Shown here: positions 58,566-64,000 of the stretch, in pieces
How positions within the stretch are numbered: the first letter of the stretch is position 1
Layout of the letters: each line of letters starts with the position of its first letter
Assembly (NCBI GenBank): GCA_002633025.1
Contig: NMRB01000014.1
Location: 204,465 to 268,464 of the forward strand
Source of the DNA: Notospermus geniculatus
Taxonomy: Eukaryota; Nemertea; Pilidiophora; Heteronemertea; Lineidae
Length of the DNA stretch: 64,000 nucleotides
Direction of reading: 5' to 3'
The notes under the pieces: generated by a model
Told to the model about the DNA's origin: nothing
What the model saw: the letters and a program-made list of their open reading frames with translations, nothing else
Databases searched by the model: none
Translations under genes and position numbers: made by a program

Positions 58566-61281
58566 GGGTCAAGAAGTCAACCTTATATAGAATCGTTAAA
58601 TTTTCAGACATCGTAATGGTCATGCTCGACAAATGGTGTGTTTACCATCAGGTTTACACCGAGACGTGCGAATACGGTCATCAAGGACATCAGAGACACC
58701 GAGTTTTCTGTCAACATAAGACGGGATCGAGCTTCCTTCTGCAGACCTACAATGATCTGGAAGATCGGCGACTGAAGCATCATGGATAGATCTACGGTAC
58801 CACAGTGTAGGCTAGTGTGGTCATAGTCATCTCTTGAGGTTTCCACGATTCCCTCGCCTTCAAACGAGAAGAACGCTTTGTGGCTTCAAGGTGATGCTGT
58901 GGGCCCAGGTTGATGAATTGTATACGAGGAGTTGGCACATTCTCCCACAGCAGGGCCTTGGTCTCGTTCCTCTTCACAGTTTGTCAGTGTGAGCGGATGA
59001 AAAGGAGCGAGGTAAAAACTCCTGCCGTGGGAGGATGAGTTGGCATCAACCAATCAGCGATAACTTTCCGGTACGGATTGCTGAATGCATGGACATGCAC
59101 ATCTGTTCAATATTACATCTGCTCGTGCACACAGCCGGCTAGCAGGGCATTGGCTATTACCATTGGCACACAAGCACCTGCCAACTTCTTGCAGGGATGG
59201 AATCACGAGGCTTTCTGCAGAACCAAAGCTTTGGCTCCGAGTTCCGTGCTTCAGCAGGGCCAATAACGTTTCAAGCCAATAATCCCGCTTGCGACTACAC
59301 CGTCGACCTATAGCTGGATAAAAAGTGCATCTGGGCACTCGGCGGAGCAGTATTAAAAGACACTTTCCAGTAGACCTGCCTCAAGCAATGGGGCCAGTCC
59401 ATTTCATCAACTTTCCTGTAACGAACCAGCGTATTCTAAATTTTTGCTTGAATTCCAGCCAGAAACTAAACGAACCAACTGAAGCTTCTGTTTTTGTTTG
59501 ACAGTGACCACAATCCATCAACACGTTCAAAGCAGTCGAAAGACAACACCAAGAGGGTTAACAGGAATTCCCAACATGACCTATATACCACAAATTCTAA
59601 GATTTATAGCACCATGAAGGCATTTTTATTGATTTCTGCACCATTTTCTTGGTTAATATCAGCTAATTATGCCATTAGACTGAAAGTGCCAGGGACTCCC
59701 GTTTACAGCGCTTTCATTTTGTTTTGTTGTGTTATGGGCCATAAGCAGGCCACCATGGTATAAGGGCTAATAATAGCTCGTATGCCATAAAACTCACTGA
59801 CATGACTGATATCAGGAAGTGGTAACACAAGGAATGGAAGGCTGCAACAAGTCGTTGCTGCTCCTATTTGAGTGTAAACATCAACTGTTAATGCCGCATA
59901 AGCACATCGGTTCGAATACATGACATACCATTATGACCTTGTGGTGGAAAGCAAACACCCAATGACCTCTAAAAGGTCATGATCGTATGTATTCGGTATT
60001 TACACTCCACCATCGTGACTTCGTGGCGGAATGTAAACACCGAATACATACCATCACGGCCTCTAAAAAGGTCACAATGGTACATGTATGTATTCGGTGT
60101 TTATACTCCACCATTGGAGCGTGGCGGAATGTAAACACCGAATACATACCATCACGGCCTCTAAAAAGGTCACAATGGTACATGTATTCGGTGTTTATAT
60201 TCCACCACTGGAGTATAGTCTTATTTTCCCGGACAGGTACAATACATATTAATGTAATCAGTGAATACATAAGGTTGGAATATGTAAAAGGCTGCACATG
60301 GTATTCTCTGGCTGATGGTCTACAGTGCTCTCATTTCCAGATATTTCCATTGGTGGGATGCAAGCATTGAATACAGGCTGCATGGTCAACAGTGGCCTGT
60401 CTGCAGATATCTGTAGGCCTACGCATCAATGACCTGAGGCTAATAATGACCTTCAGTATGCATTTTGTGTACATGTTTTTGCACTTGGTGATGCAAGGGT
60501 TGGATGATCCGTTGCATTTCCTTTTCTACACATTCAATCAAAAATAGTTATTTTTGATACAATGTAGGCCTATAAGGGTGGACTTGTTCTTTTTGGTGAA
60601 AGCAGATATGGTGAAAATTCGGTATTCATTCAGGTGGTCTGCGCGGGGTTTAAACATCGAAAATGACCAGTGTGCAAATTCAGAACTAGCGAATCAAAAT
60701 ATACATGTACATGTATATACATATGTATATTGCATTTGTGTCACCTGCGACCACCTGGAATACCAAATTGAACTTGGGCATTTTAACAGTTGCACAAGCA
60801 AGGAAATGACTAGATATCCTTGCTGTATGTCATAGAATTCATGTTCCTGTTACAAGCCATAAATTGTCGATGTATAAATAAAGATAGGAGTTATGATGAA
60901 CTCAGTTTTGATGAGTCTGTAGCCAATTATCCTTTATGTCTAGTGTACTTTAGACTAGAGTATTCATAAACATGGCTGAAGATCAATCATCTGGAAAATG
61001 AGGAAGACTAGTTCGTTCTATCAATGTTGATATTTTCTCATGTTTGTTTCCCGTACGTAGATGGCAGCAGCTGCATCCATCATGCAGGTAAAGGGCGTTT
61101 TTGGAGGTAAAGGGCGTTTTTGGGATGAGTTATTTCATGATGGGCCTATTTATACACGTATTTGGTAAAGTTAAAAAAGATATTGGATATTGGATATTCT
61201 ATCTCGCTGAATCTATTCAGTCGGGGCGATTTCAGCCAGATACGTTGCGAGGGGGGGGGGCAATGGTTACCAAGTAATTGT
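58566..61281. repeat. 2.7-kb segment, first copy
   Basis: Collinear with 61283-64000 over its whole length. It differs by many substitutions and indels of 1-80 bases. Contains the palindromic tandem array at 59936-60215. Short open frames are not conserved between the two copies. Confidence 0.85.
59936..60215. repeat. Tandem array of three palindromic hairpin units
   Basis: Each unit reads ggcggaatgtaaacaccgaa, then tacataccatcacggcc, a short tctaaaaa loop, then ggtcacaatggtacatgtat and attcggtgtttatactccac. That is a hairpin of about 80-98 bases repeated head to tail, so arms also pair between units. Confidence 0.8.
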
Positions 61282-61282
61282 N

Positions 61283-64000
61283 GGGTCAAGAAGTCAACCT
61301 TATATAGAATCGTTAAATTTTCAGACATCGTAATGGTCATGCTCGACAAATGGTGTGTTTACCATCAGGTTTACACCGAGACGTGCGAATACGGTCATCA
61401 AGGACATCAGAGACACCGAGTTTTCTGTCAACATAAGACGGGATCGAGCTTCCTTCTGTAGACCTACAATGATCTGGAAGAAGATCGGCGACTGAAGCAT
61501 CATGGATAGATCTATACGGTACCACAGTGTAGGCTAGTGTGGTCATAGTCATCTCTTGAGGTTTCCACGATTCCCTCGCCTTCAAACGAGAAGAACGCTT
61601 TGTGGCTTCAACGTGATGCTGTGGGCCCAGGTTGATGAATTGTCTACGAGGAGTTGGCACATTCTCCCACAGCAGGGCTTTGGTCTCGTTCCTCTTCACA
61701 GTTTGTGTGAGCGGATGAAAAGGAGCGAGGTAAAAACTCCTGCCGTGGGAGGATGAGTTGGCATCAACCAATCAGCGATAACTTTCCGGTACGGATTGCT
61801 GAATGCATGGACATGCACATCTGTTCAATGTATTACATCTGCTCGTGCACACAGCCGGCAAGCAGGGCATTGGCTACATGTATTACCATTGGCACACCTG
61901 CCAACTTCTTGTAGGGAGACACGAGGCTTTCTGCAGAACCAAAGCTTGGCTCCGAGTTTCGTGCTTATCACGTCATGCCAGCAGGGCCAATAACGTTTCA
62001 AGCCAATAATCCCGCTTGCAACTACATCGTAGACCTATAGCTGGAAAAAAGTGAGTCTGGGCACTCGGCGGAGGCAGTATTAAAAGACACTTTCCGGTAG
62101 AGCTGCCTCAAGCAATGGGGCCAGTCCATTTCATCAACTTTCCTGTAACGAACCAGCGTATTCTAGATTTTTGCTTGAATTCCAGCCAGACACTAAACGA
62201 ACCAACTGAAGCTTCTGTTTTTGTTTTGTTTGACAGTGACCACAATCCATCAACACGTTCAAAGCAGTCGAAAGACAACACCCAGAGGGTTAACAGGAAT
62301 TCCCAACATGACCTATATACCACAAATTCTAAGATTTATAGCACCATGAAGGCATTTTTATTGATTTCTGCACCATTTTCTTGGTTAATATCAGCTAATT
62401 ATGCCATTAGGCTGAAAGTGCCAGGGACTCCCGTTTTACAGCGCTTTCATTTTGTGTTTGTTGTGTTATGAGCCATAAGCAGGCCACCATGGTATAAGGG
62501 CTAATAATAGCTCGTCTGCCATAAAACTCAGTGATATCAGGAAGTGGTAACACAAGGAAGGTTGCAACAAGTTGTTGCTGTTAAGCACATCGGTTCGAAT
62601 ACATGACATACCATTATGACCTTGTGGTGGAAAGCAAACACCCAATGACCTCTAAAAGGTCATGATCGTATGTATTCGGTATTTACATTCCACCATCGTG
62701 ACTTCGTGGCGGAATGTAAACACCGAATACATACCATCACGGCCTCTAAAAGGTCACAATGGTACATGTATGTATTCGGTGTTTATACTCCACCATTGGA
62801 GCGTGGCGGAATGTAAACACCGAATACATACCATCACGGCCTCTAAAAAGGTCACAATGGTACATGTACATGTATTCGGTGTTTATATTCCACCACTGGA
62901 GTGTAGTCTTATTTTCCCGGACAGTAATCAGTGAATACATAAGGTTGGAATATGTAAAAGGCTGCACATGGTATTCTCTTTTTTAGATATTTAAGGCTGA
63001 TGGTCTACAGTGCTCTCATTTCCAGATATTTCCATTGGTGGGATGTAAGCATTGAATACAGGCTGCATGGTCAACAGTGGCCTGTCTGCAGATATCTGTA
63101 GGCCTACGCATCAATGACCTGAGGCTAATAATGACCTTCAGTATGCATTTTGTGTACATGTACATGTTTTTGCACTTGGTGATGCAAGGGCTGGATGATC
63201 CGTTGCATTTCCTTATCTACACATACATGTACAATCAAAAATAGTTATTTTTGATACAATATAGGCCTATTATAAGGGTGGACTTGTTCTTTTTGGTGAA
63301 AGCAGATATGGTGAAAATTCGGTATTCATTCAGGTGGTCTGCGCGGGGTTTAAACATCGAAACACTATGACCAGTGTGCAAATTCAGTTAGCGAATCAAA
63401 ATATACATGTGCATGTATATACATACGTATATTGCATTTGTGTCACCTGCGACCACCTGGCATACCAAATTGAACTTGGGCGTTTTAACAGTTGCACAAG
63501 CAAGGATATCTACGGAAATGACTAGATATCCTTGCTGTATGTCATAGAATTCATGTTCCTGTTACAAGCCATAAATTGTCGATGTATAAATAAAGATAGG
63601 AGTTATGATGAACTCAGTTTTGATGAGTCTGTAGCCAATTATCCTTTATGTCTGGTGTACTTTAGACTAGAGTATTCATAAACATGGCTGTAAGATCAAT
63701 CATCTGGAAAATGAGGAAGACTAGTTCGTTCTATCAATGTTGATATTTTCTCATGTTTGTTTCCCACGTAGATGGCAGCAGCTGCATCCATCATGCAGGC
63801 ACAGGGGGTTTTTGGGATGAGTTATTTCATGATGGGCCTATTTATATTTGGTAAAGTTCAAAAAGATATTGGCGCAGTCAAAGCAGTAGCACTATAACGG
63901 GTGGTCCAAAAATGTTGCAGTTCTTTCGCGTTGGATGGTGTCACAACTCTGTATTCTATCTCGCTGAATCTATTCAGTCGGGGCGATTTCAGCCAGATAT
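61283..64000. repeat. 2.7-kb segment, second copy after a single-n join
   Basis: Restarts immediately after the n at 61282 with gggtcaagaagtcaacctta, found at 58566, and continues to the window end. It carries about 78 bases (cgcagtcaaagcagtagcac onward, near 63872-63950) absent from the first copy. The same duplicate-at-n pattern occurs at 17642 and 21355, so an unmerged allele is the best explanation. Confidence 0.85.
62618..62903. repeat. Second copy of the palindromic hairpin array
   Basis: Same three units as 59936-60215. The last unit contains an extra tacatg hexamer (tacatgtacatgtattcgg). Confidence 0.8.

Noticed and set aside
58604-58846. 80-codon minus-strand frame with leucine-rich, protein-like look
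   Set aside because: In the second copy (61321-61560) a 2-base insertion shifts the frame, so coding is not maintained between copies.
59494-59763. Plus-strand frame with a signal-peptide-like stretch (MKAFLLISAPFSWLISANYA)
   Set aside because: The second copy near 62221-62471 has a 5-base and a 1-base indel that change the frame on both sides.

Overview
The window looks like repeat-rich, essentially non-coding DNA from a metazoan nuclear genome. There are no operons, no dense ORFs and no bacterial gene signals; the longest open frames are short and mostly lie inside repeats. Frequent TACATGTA and TAGGCCTA words, mixed base composition, many small palindromic DNA transposons and apparently divergent allelic copies suggest a highly polymorphic marine invertebrate, perhaps an echinoderm or other invertebrate deuterostome. 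The species cannot be fixed from the sequence alone. It is a draft assembly: 743 N at 10288-11030, and single-n joins at 17642, 21355, 23691, 40229 and 61282.

Layout. 1-5592 is unique sequence with nothing recognised. 5593-14537 carries scattered inverted-repeat elements, including a palindrome with two identical 90-base arms (13389-13580). 16330-19503 holds the only protein-coding candidate, a cysteine-rich exon, followed by palindromic elements; most of it is repeated after the n at 17642, where the second copy has an extra 604-bp element. 20242-22046 has a 31-bp minisatellite and a 691-bp segment present twice around an n. 24741-25593 is a head-to-tail chain of palindromic elements. 25788-31549 is mostly unique. 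31550-35277 has several unrelated inverted-repeat elements. 38282-40841 is a large element carrying insertions nested three deep. 45292-46165 is a ~50-bp minisatellite. 46825-50391 has further palindromic elements, 50392-58565 is mostly unique, and 58566-64000 is a 2.7-kb segment present twice around the n at 61282.

The unifying signal is a set of short non-autonomous inverted-repeat elements of at least ten sequence families. They share termini close to GGGCC...GGCCC and, where readable, 3-bp target duplications (TTA, CTA, CTG, GAT, ATG, CAT, TAT, AAA, AAT, ATT). This suggests one transposase type mobilising many different hairpins. No transposase gene is visible. Two other element types flanked by TTAA and a GAGGTTTCG-ended family also occur. 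No rRNA, intact tRNA or CRISPR was found; one degenerate tRNA-like box pair lies inside the 604-bp element.
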